Shown here one piece after another: positions 11,625-22,270 of a stretch of DNA of 64,000 bases. Position numbers and translations under genes: made by a program. The first letter of the stretch is position 1. Every line of letters starts with the position of its first letter. The DNA is from Ceratothoa steindachneri. Its lineage: Eukaryota > Arthropoda > Malacostraca > Isopoda > Cymothoidae. The stretch covers positions 207,483,233-207,547,232 of the forward strand of contig OZ018319.1 of NCBI GenBank assembly GCA_963969495.1, in the 5' to 3' direction. The notes beneath the pieces were generated by a model. It searched no databases and was not told where the DNA came from. It saw only the letters and a list, made by a program, of their open reading frames with translations.

Positions 11625-12145
11625 ATTACTTGGTATGTCGACCTTTTCTATCTTTTACCCACTGACATCTTCTACCATAGGAGGGCACTAACCGAAGGCA
11701 TTCTTCTGGTGTTATTTTTCTCCATTACTCTTGTAATATTTCTCAAAGTTCTTTGACGGTGCTTGAGGTTTTCTCCTTACTTCTCTCTAATAGCAGCTTT
11801 TACGAATTCTCAATCGGTTCGAGTTAGGGGCTCTGAGCAGGCGATGCATGGCAGAAATTTCTTCCTAATCCAGGAAATTCTTCGCCAACTTTGCTGTGTG
11901 GCAAGGTGCATTATCTTGCATGGAAATAGCAGGTTAGGCAGAATTGGTTCTCTTATGGGGCTGGGGTGTGCCTGCAGATGTTCTTTACACTTCCGTCCAT
12001 AGAACGTGCTTGTTGTCAAAGGATAATCTAGCTTTCTTGTGCTTGGGGTTGATCAATTGCTTGACTGCTGGTGTGCAAGATTTTTAAGATCTTTCCGTCA
12101 AGCAGAGTGATACTGTCTTCCTGGAGACATGAATACCTATAGTTT
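11625..12145 (-). pseudogene. Tc1-like transposase fragment
   Basis: On the minus strand, NPKHKKARLSFDNKHVLWT (about 12050-12000) matches the segment before the first catalytic Asp. MQDNAPCHTAKLAKNFLD (about 11925-11870) is the second-Asp motif. SP*LEPIEN is a damaged SPDLNPIEN. TPEECLRLVPSYGRRCQWV near 11680 is the usual C-terminal tail. The stretch between the Asp blocks is short, suggesting an internal deletion. Several frameshifts are present. Confidence 0.8.
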
Positions 12146-12289
12146 CATATAGTTCGAGGTGGAGACGTAAGTGTCTGAATCATTATAGAAGCAACTGTAT
12201 ATATACTTATGTATAGGGTTCACATAAAAAAATTACACATTTTACCGGTTAACTTAAAGGCTAAGGCAAATGTTATTAAAAAAATATTA

Positions 12290-13175
12290 ATAATGATTTA
12301 AGTGAAGGGATACAGTTTTTTATTTTGTTTTAAAAATAATATCGCCCAAATGATGGCTTCCATTTCCAATGGTACTCATACAATTTAGTGATGTATATCA
12401 ACTTTCAATTCTTTAATCTTTCTTGGTCGATCTTTGTATACCTTAGCTTTTAGCTAACCCCAGAAAAAATAATCACAGACACCGAGATCTGGCGAGCGTG
12501 CAAGACTTTCAATGTCACAACGAAAGAACAAGTGTCTACGAAACATTTCTTTCAAAACTCCCATTGATCTTCTTGCTGTGAGGGCGGGTAACTTACTCAT
12601 TGTGTAGAGTTATTCCATGGAGCTTCCGTAGGATTGCTTTCTACCCAATAGTGAAAATTCTGCTTATTAACGCAGCCAGAGCGGTGAAGGAGGCTTCGTC
12701 ACTTATGGAGGGAACATCATTTCTTGGAAGAGTTTGAAGGATTTCCTCAGAGCATGCCATGTGGGTTTCCCAGTCAGTGACATGAACTTCATGAACGAAT
12801 ATAAATTTGTTTGGACAGAACTTAAGATCGGTGTGTAATATTCTCCTGCCAGTCCGATCAGACAATCTCAGAGCACAGGTATTTTTACTGGCTGAGTGTC
12901 TAGAAGAAAGCAAAACAGATTATGTCAACTTGGATATTTTCTTGAGTTCGAACGCTCGAAGTTATTTCAGGTGGTTTTCTTTTTAAGGCTGAGTTTGTGG
13001 TCTTGGAATTTTCAAGGCAAATCAATATGGATTTTAGACATTTTGACATAGGTTAAAATGAATATGAACTGCTCTCTGTGTCGATATCACAGATTCACCA
13101 TTCATGATAAACACTTCAACAGCAAACACACGGTGTGCACCGATCCAAATCATGATGGGAACCTGAAAAAAAAAG
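12290..13175 (-). pseudogene. Mariner/Tc1-superfamily transposase
   Basis: Read downward from about 13165 the minus strand gives MIWIGAHR, then EVFIMNGESVI and a helix-turn-helix with TGRRILHTDLKFCPNKFIFV. SISDEASFTAL (about 12710-12680) carries the first catalytic Asp. HLFFRCDIESLARSPDLGVCDYFFWG near 12530-12460 (quoted only to show the motif order) carries the D-YFLWG third motif, followed by LKAKVYKDRP. The middle block with the second Asp is missing or unreadable. It lies back to back with the Tc1 fragment below and next to the plus-strand family at 13270. Confidence 0.75.
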
Positions 13176-13269
13176 AGAATAAGACATTAAAAATATTTAT
13201 TATATATCAGTGAACAGTAAAGGGAATTTTAGTTAGGAAAAAGTTAGCTGATATAGAGGAATGGAAGTC

Positions 13270-14075
13270 ATCTCAATATGATACCTGCAGGTATCATGAC
13301 GATTTATGCAGAGTATCAAAATGCTGACATTATGCCTAGTGTTCAATGTACTGTGAACAGAGTGACTGATGTAAGACGTGACATGAGCATGTGTAAGGGA
13401 GACTGCGAAGTCGTAGCCAGCAGAAAGGAACACAGAAGGCGTTCCGAATGTGTCTGCACACCGAAATTCATCCAACAACTGGAGGGAAGGGAGATGAAAG
13501 ACCCGAGCAAGGCAAAAGAGCTTCTGAACAATCTAAAGCCTCATGTTGAGTCTGGGACGCTCTGGTTCTTCTCAAATGAAAATAACTTCTGCTAGGACCT
13601 GTTGTATAACGCAGAGAGCAACAGGTTGCTTGCCTACAAGTCATGCGTCGTTCTCCGTATAACGAAGGCCAAGTTCCCACAAACTGTGATGTTGTAGGGG
13701 CGTGTCTTCAGTCAGGGCGATGCAATGCCACTTTACATCACATCGTGGAGCTTAGGCTAATTTCAGACGGCTCTGTGGCACTGCTGGAGATTCTGGTTGA
13801 AAAGGGTGCTGCTCAAAAGCCATACGAGTACCTCAGGAAAGAGTCAGAAGTATTTGTCGGAGAATTTCTCCTACTTCACCAGGCCTACTTTCTGGCCTCC
13901 TAGATATCCCCGATTTTAATCCCATGGATTACTGCCCTCAACCTCAAAGCCGAGCTGCTGGCCAAGATCAAAGAGGATTCGAAGATATTCTCAGGGTCAC
14001 AGTGAGAAACGCATACACCAGGTTCCTTAGCTGTATTGAGGCTGTGGTGGAAGCTGAGGATGCCTACTTTGCGTA
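13270..14075 (+). pseudogene. Tc1/mariner-superfamily transposase, family A copy 1
   Basis: Plus-strand frame with TVNRVTDVRRDM, SRKEHRRRSECVCTPKFIQQ (helix-turn-helix region) and then LNNLKPHVESGTLWFFSNEN, where family members normally read FSDE; the first catalytic Asp appears changed to Asn. The rest is frameshifted, but a C-terminal EAVVEAEDAYFA block near 14035-14070 is recognisable. A second copy of the same family lies at 31560-32455. It ends just before the (TA)n tract at 14102. Confidence 0.75.
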
Positions 14076-14098
14076 AACTGTTATCTTCTAGCAATAAG

Positions 14099-14101
<3 letters not shown>

Positions 14102-14167
<66 letters not shown>
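14102..14167. repeat. (TA)n microsatellite, 66 bp
   Basis: Pure TA repeat forming the left border of the inverted-repeat element that follows. Confidence 0.98.
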
Positions 14168-14172
<5 letters not shown>

Positions 14173-14662
14173 GAAAAACTCACAAAGTATTACGTGAGGG
14201 TGGCAAATGAATGTAATGTCCCGCAGGAAAAAATGAAAAGGTGTTTCCAAGTACTTTCGAACTTTATTAAGTTTCTTTATCAAGGATAACTACAAGAAAT
14301 AGTATTATATTAGAGGTATATATACGAAAGAAAAGTATAAAAGACCGCCTCAAAAACAAGAAATCACCAATGAGGAAGAGGGAAGGGGAAAGGTAAAAAA
14401 AAACACATTAAGAATTACAAGAAGCAGGTAGTAAGGTCAAAGGGTAACAGATTCAAAGAAATGGAGATAGCCTAACAAGGACGATTATAAGACACGATAA
14501 GCAAAGGGGGGAAAAATACAAAGTACAAAACAAAGCAGGGACAATTAAAAAATAAAAATTAATAATATAATACTATTTCTTGTAGTTATCCTTGATAAGG
14601 AACTTAATAAAGTTCGAAAGTACTTGGAAACACTTTTTCATTTTTTCCTGCGGGACATTGCA

Positions 14663-14665
<3 letters not shown>
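14168..14665. mobile_element. Small non-autonomous inverted-repeat element bounded by (TA)n
   Basis: About 500 bp lies between two (TA)n tracts. The segment at about 14209-14312 recurs inverted at about 14563-14665, with nearly identical GTCCCGCAGGAAAAAATGAA and AGTACTTTCGAACTTTATTA blocks. The left side also carries AAAAACTCACAAAGT and ACGTGAGG, which reappear inverted at 35890-35915. No coding capacity is seen in the middle. The arms contain the stem GAACTT-AATA-AAGTTC followed by GAAAG that I compare with the other (TA)n-linked motifs. I infer a Penelope-type non-autonomous unit; a foldback element is the alternative. Confidence 0.7.
14591..14620 (+). other. Hammerhead-like stem motif at the right arm
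   Basis: CTTGATAAG, then a perfect 6-bp stem (GAACTT/AAGTTC, loop AATA), then GAAAG. It sits 46 bp from (TA)n, and the inverted copy is at about 14252-14285. Catalytic ability is not shown. Confidence 0.5.

Positions 14666-14747
<82 letters not shown>
14666..14747. repeat. (TA)n microsatellite, 82 bp
   Basis: TA repeat with a single C at 14735; right border of the inverted-repeat element. Confidence 0.98.
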
Positions 14748-14752
14748 TAAAT

Positions 14753-15330
14753 TTAAGAATCAGACTATTGAAGGATGAGACAAAGATATTCTCTGACGAA
14801 GTGTCATTCCGTTTGTTTGGAGCTCCTGGAAGATCTCTAGTTACGAGGAGAAAATGGGAGTACCTTGACTAGTCCTGTGTCGTGCCCACGATGAAGCATC
14901 TGGGCACTCTCCTTGTCATGGGCTGCTTCTCATCTAACTGAGCTGGAGCACTAACAATTTTGGCCAGGAACAAACACTACTACCATGAGCTCAACACGGT
15001 AAGAAAACGAACTTCATTAACACCTTTTCCCAACAGTTCAAGAACCATTTGGGGATGATAAGTGTATTTTTCAGCATGGTGGAATAACTTGTCACAAAGC
15101 AAAAACAATAACTAAGTTCTTGGCTGAAAATAACATCAAACGTTTGGGGACCATGGCTTGAGAATTGGCCAGATTTGAACCCAAAGGAGAATTTGTGGGC
15201 GATAATCAAACTGACGGTTGAAAAGCAGAAGCCATCCAATTGTGAGCAAAGCCCGTTGCCTGAGCCGGATAAGCCGTAGACCACAGGCCAAAAGTTTGCC
15301 TGCGAAGCGCAAGCTCCTCCAGTAAGGAGA
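14753..15330 (+). pseudogene. Tc1-like transposase, C-terminal half
   Basis: It begins directly after (TA)n with LLKDETKIFSDEVSFRLFG (first catalytic Asp), then LVTRRKWEYL and PTMKHLGTLLVMGCFS, the VKHGGSVMVWGCFS-type block. HHGGITCHKAKT-like sequence near 15075-15110 marks the second-Asp motif. WPDLNPKENLWAIIK-like sequence near 15165-15215 is the third motif with Glu. The N-terminal DNA-binding half is missing, apparently removed at the (TA)n junction. Stops and frameshifts are present. Confidence 0.75.
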
Positions 15331-15764
15331 AGTGGGGAAACCACTCTACTTGTCATCATTATCACTAATCATCACTTCATCATCACTAACTCTATAATTT
15401 AAGAAGGAGATTTTTTTGAGTATTTGAATAATAATTTCATCTTAGTTTGGTTATGACTTATGTTTTTTTTTATTAAAGTTATTTCTAATAATTATTTTAT
15501 AATAACAAAAAAAAACAAAAGGGCGAAGTTCAGAAATAAATATAAGTATCGAAATTTTGCGAAAATTTATTTTTATATATCTTCTTCTTCTTCTTCTATA
15601 ACTATATTTTAGCAACGTGATATTTTGAAAGGGAGGAAATTTAGTTTAGAGTTCCTTTTTAAAATTATTATAATTGGCGAAGTTCAGAAAATTTATAAAA
15701 ATTTAACCATGGCTGCTTTTTTTTAGATTTTAAATTTTATTCTTAGTAACGCACCGCAAGTTCC
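15331..15764. other. AT-rich spacer
   Basis: Contains two copies of GCGAAGTTCAGAAA about 150 bp apart and a short CTT run near 15580; no gene seen. Confidence 0.4.
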
Positions 15765-15955
15765 CCCCGTATGGGGGGAGTGGCGAAGCCATTGCCTGGT
15801 CTCCTAATAATTTATTCTTGGCCTATGTCTTTTCAGATCCATGCTAATCTTCTAGGCCTAAAGGCAAGAAAAAAAGCTTTTATGGGAATTCGTTTGAAAT
15901 ACAGAAAATTAACAAGCAGAGTTGTTGCAGCTTCTGATCTAAATTTGCCCTAATA
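15765..15955 (-). repeat. Dispersed repeat, copy 1 (inverted relative to 26411)
   Basis: Read on the minus strand, the blocks GCAAATTTAGAT, CCATAAAAGCTTTTTTCTTG and TTTAGGCCTAGAA occur in the same order and spacing as on the plus strand at 26411-26516. The plus strand also has an open frame of about 60 codons here. A repeat explains the conservation more simply than a gene does. Confidence 0.55.
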
Positions 15956-17447
15956 ATTTACATTTGGGTGACTGAATAATAGGGGCCAGTATGTATTTCT
16001 TCGGTTTAAAGATTAAAATGGAAAATCTATTTTAGAAAGAACTTCGATAAAAACCTAGAAGTTTGCGTTTTAAAGTAACCAAATGATCCTCTTTGCTCAT
16101 TCCCTCACTGATTTTAGAAAAGATTCACATACCATTAGCAGCAAAGTAACCTCGTAACTTTCTGCTTCCTCTACTATTTTGATTCCGTCGTTCTATGACA
16201 CTTAGTTTTAAATTGTCTTGTTACCGTGAACATTCCGCTTATCAAAAGTGAGGCTTGCGGCAACGTACCGTCTACGAAAGTTGGGTTCCCTTCTAGCCAA
16301 TTAGTCGTGTCCACCCCTATTTGGCAAATGAAGATCCACAATTACATTACCGCCCCTGTATACCGAATTTGATTTCCACTTATTCTATAAAGCTTTGGTG
16401 GAATCACAATCTACTAAAGAGCCTTGGAAAGCTTTTTGGTCATAAGGTAGAATTTCAACTATGCGCGAGGCGGAGTATCACGTATAATAATAATGCATAA
16501 AACATTTTGCAAGCATCTCTAAGATGAGAAATACATACTTCTAAATTTGATGATTCTTCGAGGTGTATTTAAGCTTCTGATTCAAACTCAACTTTTCACT
16601 GTCTTCCAAAGTTCATTAATGACTCTACAAAATGGGACCTATAATTCAGCTGATGGAGCAGAAGCTGTAAATTCTGCAACTTAGGATTGAAGAATTTACA
16701 TCTGTATGGATTTTGCAGGGGTGTAATTCATAGTAATCAGAATACTTTGATTTGCCAGCGATTAAAGTTTGCGAAAGCGAGGTAGTAAGAAGAGTCGGGG
16801 AAAAAAACGCACTAAAAGAGGAAATATCTTATTGAATGAACTGATGCTAATGGCAATAAAAAAGAGAGAGTGGGGAGCGAAAAAGAGAAAGATAGGGAAA
16901 GAGATATTTCTCTTATTGCTTTAAGTGACGTCAGGCAGGGCCTGGTTAGCCTCTACAATAAATGTAACGAAGCTTCTTCGATTATGCCTGAAGTGTGTTG
17001 GATTTTATTCACTCGTGTCAAATCCAAGTGATCCTGCACATATCGTCCCATGAGACTGAATTTATGACAAAGATCAATTTGACATGTGCTGGCAACCCCC
17101 CAGAAGTCATAGGTTAATCCTTATCATAGGAGGGGGGGGGAGGAAAAGCTCAGCGTTTTGGTACCAGCTAGAGGGATGTGAACTTTTTATGGCCCAAGGA
17201 CAATTATCCATTTACATCAGGCAATATGTAGAGATAGAGACTCTTTCGGTGGATTCCATAGAAGTAAGAGTTATGCATTGTGTGTGCAGAGGAATAGAGT
17301 CGAAAGAGAGAGCGGTTTGTGATCGGCTAGGTGTGTAATGAGGTATGTGATTTGAACTCCATTCGCATATGCGCATGTTAGTAGATGACGTGTTGGATTT
17401 CTAAGTATACGCAACGGGTATATTCGCAGTGAAAATGGAGACAAATT
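15956..17447. other. Unannotated AT-rich stretch
   Basis: No coding similarity, tandem repeat or RNA gene recognised. Confidence 0.4.
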
Positions 17448-17512
17448 GACTTCGGCCTTTGTAGGGAGCTAGCCGCCTATTGGTGATGTGCCACATGTGT
17501 ATCTTGGAAAAC
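17430..17512 (+). repeat. Short dispersed repeat, copy 1
   Basis: Shares GGAGCT, CCGCCTAT and GATGTGCCA in order with 20495-20575, with flanking similarity of about 75 bp. Copy 2 abuts a (TA)n tract; this one does not. Confidence 0.5.
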
Positions 17513-17639
17513 ACTGTGGGATAGCATGAGCACGCGTTGAATTGGAGTAGTGAGATTAATTTTCCAACCTCTCGTTATTTTCCTCATCTATATAATAATA
17601 ATAATGAAGTCTGTGTGTGTCCATTTAAAGGAATAAAAA

Positions 17640-18060
17640 ATTCAATTTCTAGCACTCGCCCCTCTCTAGCCCCCCCATCTCCCCTCCCTCTCTCCCCATC
17701 GCCCCCTCTCCCTTCGCTCCCCCTTTCTACCTCTCCTCTCTCCCCTCTCCCATTCTCCTCCTCCCCCTCCCCCCCTCCTCTACGTCTCTTGGCCCCCTCT
17801 AGGTCTCTCGCCCCCTCCCTTTCCTCCCTCTTTTCCTATACCCCTTCCCCCTCCCCGTCTTCCCTCTTTTCCCTAATTCCCCTCCCCCCTATACCCCTTC
17901 CCGCTCTCTTACCATATCTCCCCACTTTCCCCCCTTACAAAAGGATATCTAAAACAAGAGACAAATTTATCTCCTCCCCTAATCCTCGGTCTCCTCCCCT
18001 TCCCCCTCTCTCCTACCGCCATCTCTCTCTCTCTCTCTCTCTCCCACTTCACCCAATACA
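17640..18060. repeat. CT-rich low-complexity tract
   Basis: Polypyrimidine sequence dominated by CCCCTCTC-type words, which yields a Ser/Pro/Leu-rich open frame I do not regard as a gene. A segment beginning TACAAAAGGA and containing CAAGAGA occurs twice, near 17936 and 18057, so part of the tract is a diverged duplication. Confidence 0.8.
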
Positions 18061-18371
18061 AAAGGACATCCAAATCAAGAGAAACAATTACAAAAAATCC
18101 CGTTCTGTGTCCACAGCGTTGGTCGCTCCTAACTAACGTTCAGTCACGCGTGAGCGTAAACTGTCGAGCACGCACGGTGAAACGCTTACTCATTTTAAGT
18201 ATATTATATGATAAAGAGGGTGCTTACCACTCCTGAATCTGTCTTCAACCTAAAAAATAATAATAATCAGCAAGTGAAGATATTTTTGTGCCACAATATA
18301 AGAATTTGAAACAATGTTCATCTATTTATTTGCGACAGGACATTTTCCAGGTAACGACGGTATCTCTACTA

Positions 18372-18372
<1 letters not shown>

Positions 18373-18432
<60 letters not shown>
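18373..18432. repeat. (TA)n microsatellite, 60 bp
   Basis: Pure TA repeat at the 5' border of the Penelope-like element. Confidence 0.98.
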
Positions 18433-18435
<3 letters not shown>

Positions 18436-18534
18436 TCACCAGGAATGAGAGTACATAGAATGCAAAGAAATTCATCTTCATTTATTGGGTATAAACAACG
18501 TTTCGAGTTGTCCGCTCATCTTCGGGTTCTATGA
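18433..18534 (-). repeat. Inverted terminal arm of the Penelope-like element (left)
   Basis: Reverse complement of 20271-20372 over about 100 bp. It includes the minus-strand motif at about 18497-18526. Confidence 0.85.
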
Positions 18535-19990
18535 GTCTTCTTTATGGACTACCAAAGCTGCACAAACCAGCCATCCCGCTTCGACCTATCCTTGCCTCGT
18601 ATTTGCTTCCAACCTATAAAGTCGCGAAATACTTGGTCAATCTCCTTTTCCTTTTCCCCTTTGTACAAAACCCGTATACCATAAAAAATAGTTAGCCCTT
18701 TGCCCAAGCAATTTTCCGAAAAAAGTTTGACGCATCCAAATGTCTCGTAAGCTACGATGTGTCCTCGTTATTCACAAACATACCAGTTAACCAAACCATA
18801 GATATTATTTTAGAATCTGCATTTCAGAATTGCCACACTTCCCACAACTTTACAAGAGACAAATTCAAATTTTTTTTTACAAATGGTGTTTAAAGAGGGT
18901 ATATTTTCGTTCGATGGGAAAATTTATCAACAGATAGATGGTGTATCATGGGTTCGCCCATTGTACCCATTGCTGCAGATATCTTTATGAAAGATTTCGA
19001 GAAAACCCTATTTCAAGTTTGCCCTTCGTCACTCAAGCCATTATTCTATAGAAGATTTGTAGACGACTGTTGTGCAGTATTTGATAGCCAGGACCAGGCG
19101 TACCAGTTTTTTAATTATCTCAATTCCATTCATCCTAACATTAAATACACTATGGAAACTGAAAAAGAAAATTGTCTTCCTTCTTCAGACCTTTTAATTA
19201 AAAAATCAAATCAAGGCTGAACAACATCCATATATAGAAAACCTACGTTAAATAATATAGGTACCAATTTCTATAGCTTTTGCGACTTATCATACAAACT
19301 GAGCTCCATCGGGGCACTCATCTGTCGTGGCTTTCACCTGTCATCTTTATTCTCTCTAATGCATAAAGAATTTGAATCCCTAAGATCTTATTTCAAGAAT
19401 AATTGCTATCCTCTGTCAGTAGTAAATACCCTTATTTGTAAATTTTTAAATTCCCACTATTTACCTCTCAATCTTTCCTTCGATGTTCCTAAAGATTCCA
19501 AATATTTTATTATTCCCTAAATGGGTCTCCTTAATAGAGAATTCAGAAGAAAGTTTTCTAAATTATTTAAACGCTATTTTTACCATACAAATTTCAAATT
19601 AGTATTTGTTAACAAACTCAATATTGGTAGTTGGTCCAGTCAAAAGGACAACCCTACTCTAGGGATGCGCAGTCTTGTTGTTTACGAATTCACTTGTCCT
19701 CGGTGTCTCCAAGGAAGATACATAGGCAGCACGATTCGCTCCCTGAGAGCAGGGTTCTCCTCACACATGGGCATCAGCACCCGTACTGTAAAACCACTTA
19801 ATCATAAAGAACCATCCCCTATCAGAGCACATACAATCAAATGCAACGAGGATATAACTAAAGATAATTTTACAATAATTGAACAAGATAACAATGAGCA
19901 AAGTTAAAGAATACTAGAATCCCTTTATATTAAATCCTGTGCCCCTAGTCTCAATTGTGACTCGTCCGCTGCTCCCCTACTTATGACATA
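18535..19990 (+). pseudogene. Penelope-like RT and GIY-YIG endonuclease (copy 2)
   Basis: Starts mid-RT with LYGLPKLHKPAIPLRPILAS, the diagnostic Penelope box. SLFTNIPVNQTI follows, then MGSPIVPIAADIFMKDFEK. FYRRFVDDCCAVF keeps the catalytic VDD pair. SSDLLIKKS stands in for the FLDxxI block. The C-terminal part at 19521-19907 has a Cys motif plus GRYIGSTIRSLRAGF, the GIY-YIG core, then HMGISTRT and a tail ending near ILESLYIKSCAPSLNC. Stops at several points and an early N-terminal truncation make it inactive. The family uses the RT for target-primed synthesis and the GIY-YIG domain to nick DNA. Confidence 0.9.
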
Positions 19991-20270
19991 ACTCTACTAC
20001 CAATGCAATCTTACCTATGTCCACTTCAATCCCCCCTCCCCACTTCTCTCTGGAGTCAGACCAACGATGGTGAGTATTTTGATGGTTCTTCCTTGTATTC
20101 CTCTAGGATTTGTAATATCCTAACTCATTATAAATTATGTATTTTCTTAGATTTTGCATTATAGAAAAAAAGTCTCTCTTTTTCTAGATATTTGTCAACA
20201 CTCTTAATATTCTAATTTCTAGACAAATATTTTAATATTATAATTCATTGCAAATTATGTATTCATTTAT

Positions 20271-20372
20271 ATCATAGAACCCGAAGATGAGCGGATAGCT
20301 CGAAACGTTGTTTATACCCAATAAATGAAGATGAATTTATCCGCATTCTATCTACTCTCATTCCTGATGAAA
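20271..20372 (+). repeat. Terminal arm of the Penelope-like element (right, 3' end)
   Basis: Carries CCGAAGATGAGCGGATAGCT then CGAAACG at 20281-20307. GAGC/GCTC form a short stem around GGATA. An AATAAATG that could serve as a polyadenylation signal lies near 20321. The inverted partner is at 18433-18534. Confidence 0.8.
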
Positions 20373-20406
20373 TTAAAGATTCGTCTGACTAGCAGCAACC
20401 TCATCG

Positions 20407-20408
<2 letters not shown>

Positions 20409-20483
<75 letters not shown>
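20409..20483. repeat. (TA)n microsatellite, 75 bp
   Basis: Pure TA repeat 3' of the Penelope-like element. Confidence 0.98.
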
Positions 20484-20485
<2 letters not shown>

Positions 20486-20575
20486 TTCATTCTCAATGTA
20501 AATGGCCACAATAAATTTTGGCCTTCGCCAGGAGCTGTCCGCCTATATCGATGTGCCATATTTCCTGTGCGAAAT
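20484..20575 (+). repeat. Short dispersed repeat, copy 2
   Basis: Diverged copy of 17430-17512, here directly after (TA)n. Confidence 0.5.
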
Positions 20576-21712
20576 AAATAATTAAGTTAGTTATATTAAA
20601 AATGAAATTAAAATTATCTACGTCGTAAATGAATACATTTTAGTTATTATTAATCAGAAATGTGTAGATAAAATGACACTCAAATCACGATCTTCAATGG
20701 TAGAGTGGAGAACTCAACTACAAAATAATGAAAAAGAGAAAGTAGTTGGTCGCAATGACTCAGGATAACAATATCCTGCTCGGCAATGCTGCAATCTACC
20801 TTACCATAGCTTTTAGGTTCACATTCACCGCCAAATATAAGCACTGCCATTTCTTTCTCTCCGTCTGAAACTCGACCGATCTCCCCCGTCTCCCCTTCCA
20901 ACGATATCGCGCATACCGCCTGGGAACCAACCACTGTAACTTCTGTCAATAAAGTACTAAACTGACATCACTTACATTAATATTCAGATACACATAAGTC
21001 AATGTAAGGGTGTTAAAACTCACGAAACGTCACGTTAGTCCAACGATGATAAACATTGTTCATCATAGGGCTGGAATGGCCTAGAGTAAACAATAAATGC
21101 ATTCATGGATCTTATTTTCATTCTATAATTACAACCCCACCACCAAATTCTCCATCACATATGGTTTTGCACATTGGCCTGCACACACCCTCATGCGCAT
21201 GTATAAAAGGGCCGTTAGAAATGTAGACACACTTCAGCAAAGGAAAAATCAGTATAAATGTTTTAATACTAAATTTACTCACACACCACGAGATTAATAC
21301 AAGCCACCTTTGAGCTCTACCATTACAATAGGTGCTCAAAGTGGTGGACATTAGTTTGTAGGTATATATCTACACAGTACCCAGGGTTAAATTTTTACCG
21401 AGGCAAATAATTGGAAATTACGTCTAAAGCTTAGGTATGTAATTAACTGTAGCAAAATATCAGTTTTATTTTTATGGACAAACCAAAATTAATATAGTAG
21501 ATAATTGATAACGATTTGGGGTAAATTCCTTAGTCATTTCCCTGACTCGCTGACAGCAGGTATGAATTTGTTCCTCTCCTTATCTGTATATAAACTTGCA
21601 ATTATTAATACTTTTAATTTTATAGGTTCACTATCTAAATTATTTTGCTTTTGATTTGTATCTAGTTTATGTTAACATTTGTTCGCCTCATAAATTGTGT
21701 TTATCCCTTTAG
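20576..21712. other. Unannotated spacer
   Basis: Only short chance open frames and no domain recognised. The last part may belong to whatever element ends with the motif at 21713. Confidence 0.4.
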
Positions 21713-21743
21713 CCTGATGATGGATTGGGTAATCCGAAACGTT
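21713..21743 (+). ncRNA. Hammerhead-ribozyme-like core next to (TA)n
   Basis: CTGATGA (21714-21720) is followed by a perfect 5-bp stem GGATT/AATCC with loop GGGT and then GAAAC (21736-21740). This is the arrangement of the hammerhead core: CUGAUGA, stem II, GAAA. One extra U separates CTGATGA from the stem, and I cannot identify stem I, stem III or a cleavage triplet. It could be a degenerate ribozyme of a Penelope-type terminus or only a conserved structural motif of that terminus. Confidence 0.45.
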
Positions 21744-21750
21744 GCTTGGA

Positions 21751-21754
<4 letters not shown>

Positions 21755-21823
<69 letters not shown>
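21755..21823. repeat. (TA)n microsatellite, 69 bp
   Basis: Pure TA repeat starting 15 bp after the hammerhead-like motif. Confidence 0.98.
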
Positions 21824-21824
<1 letters not shown>

Positions 21825-21849
21825 GGCGAACTACTGCTTCGGTCACGTT

Positions 21850-22270
21850 GACCCAAGTTTCCAGTGGGATCACTGCACAGGCCAAAGTGTTCAGTTTGAT
21901 CGCCGCATACGGCCAAAATGTCCAGTTGGATCGCTGCACACGACCAAAGTGTCCATGGAATCGCTGCATACGACAAAAGTGTCCAGTGGGATCGCAGGAC
22001 ACATGTAAAGTGACAGTGGGATCGCTGCACATGAACAAAGTGATATTGGGATAGCTGCACAGGACCAGTGTCCAGTGTGATCACTGTACATGACCAAATT
22101 ATCCAGTGGGATCGATGTACACGAGCAAAGTGCCCAGGGGATTGCTGCACACGACCAAATTCTCCAGTGGCATCGCTGCACATGGCCAAAGTGTCCAGTG
22201 GGATCGCTGCACACGAACAAATTGTCCAGTGGGATCGCTGCATACCAGCAAAGTGTCCATTATGATCGAT
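21850..22270. repeat. 31-bp minisatellite, about 13-14 copies
   Basis: The consensus unit is approximately TCGCTGCACACGACCAAAGT followed by GTCCAGTGGGA. Copies differ by substitutions and small indels. Since 31 is not a multiple of three, each frame cycles through the unit every 93 bp. No stop is frequent, so overlapping open frames appear on both strands. I regard these as artefacts of the repeat. Confidence 0.9.

Larger units (their letters stand above)
18433..20372 (+). mobile_element. Penelope-like element flanked by inverted copies of its terminus
   Basis: An RT/GIY-YIG pseudogene lies between a left arm (18433-18534) and a right arm (about 20271-20372) that are reverse complements with few mismatches. 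Both carry ATTTATTGGGTATAAACAAC on one strand and the AGATGAGCGG/TCGAAACG motif. (TA)n tracts lie directly beyond the left arm and 37 bp beyond the right arm. The RT is 5'-truncated and joins directly to the inverted arm. Penelope-like elements are known for terminal repeats in direct or inverted arrangement; the pairing with (TA)n on both sides is what stands out here. Confidence 0.85.

Noticed and set aside
17537..18136. 199-codon Ser/Pro/Leu-rich frame
   Set aside because: Produced by a CT-rich low-complexity tract; no domain and a duplicated non-coding block inside.
21668..21851. Open frames rich in alternating Ile/Tyr over (TA)n tracts here and at 9.3, 14.1, 14.7, 23.8, 35.9 and 55.1 kb
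   Set aside because: They are translations of TATATA repeats, with no domain beyond the repeat.
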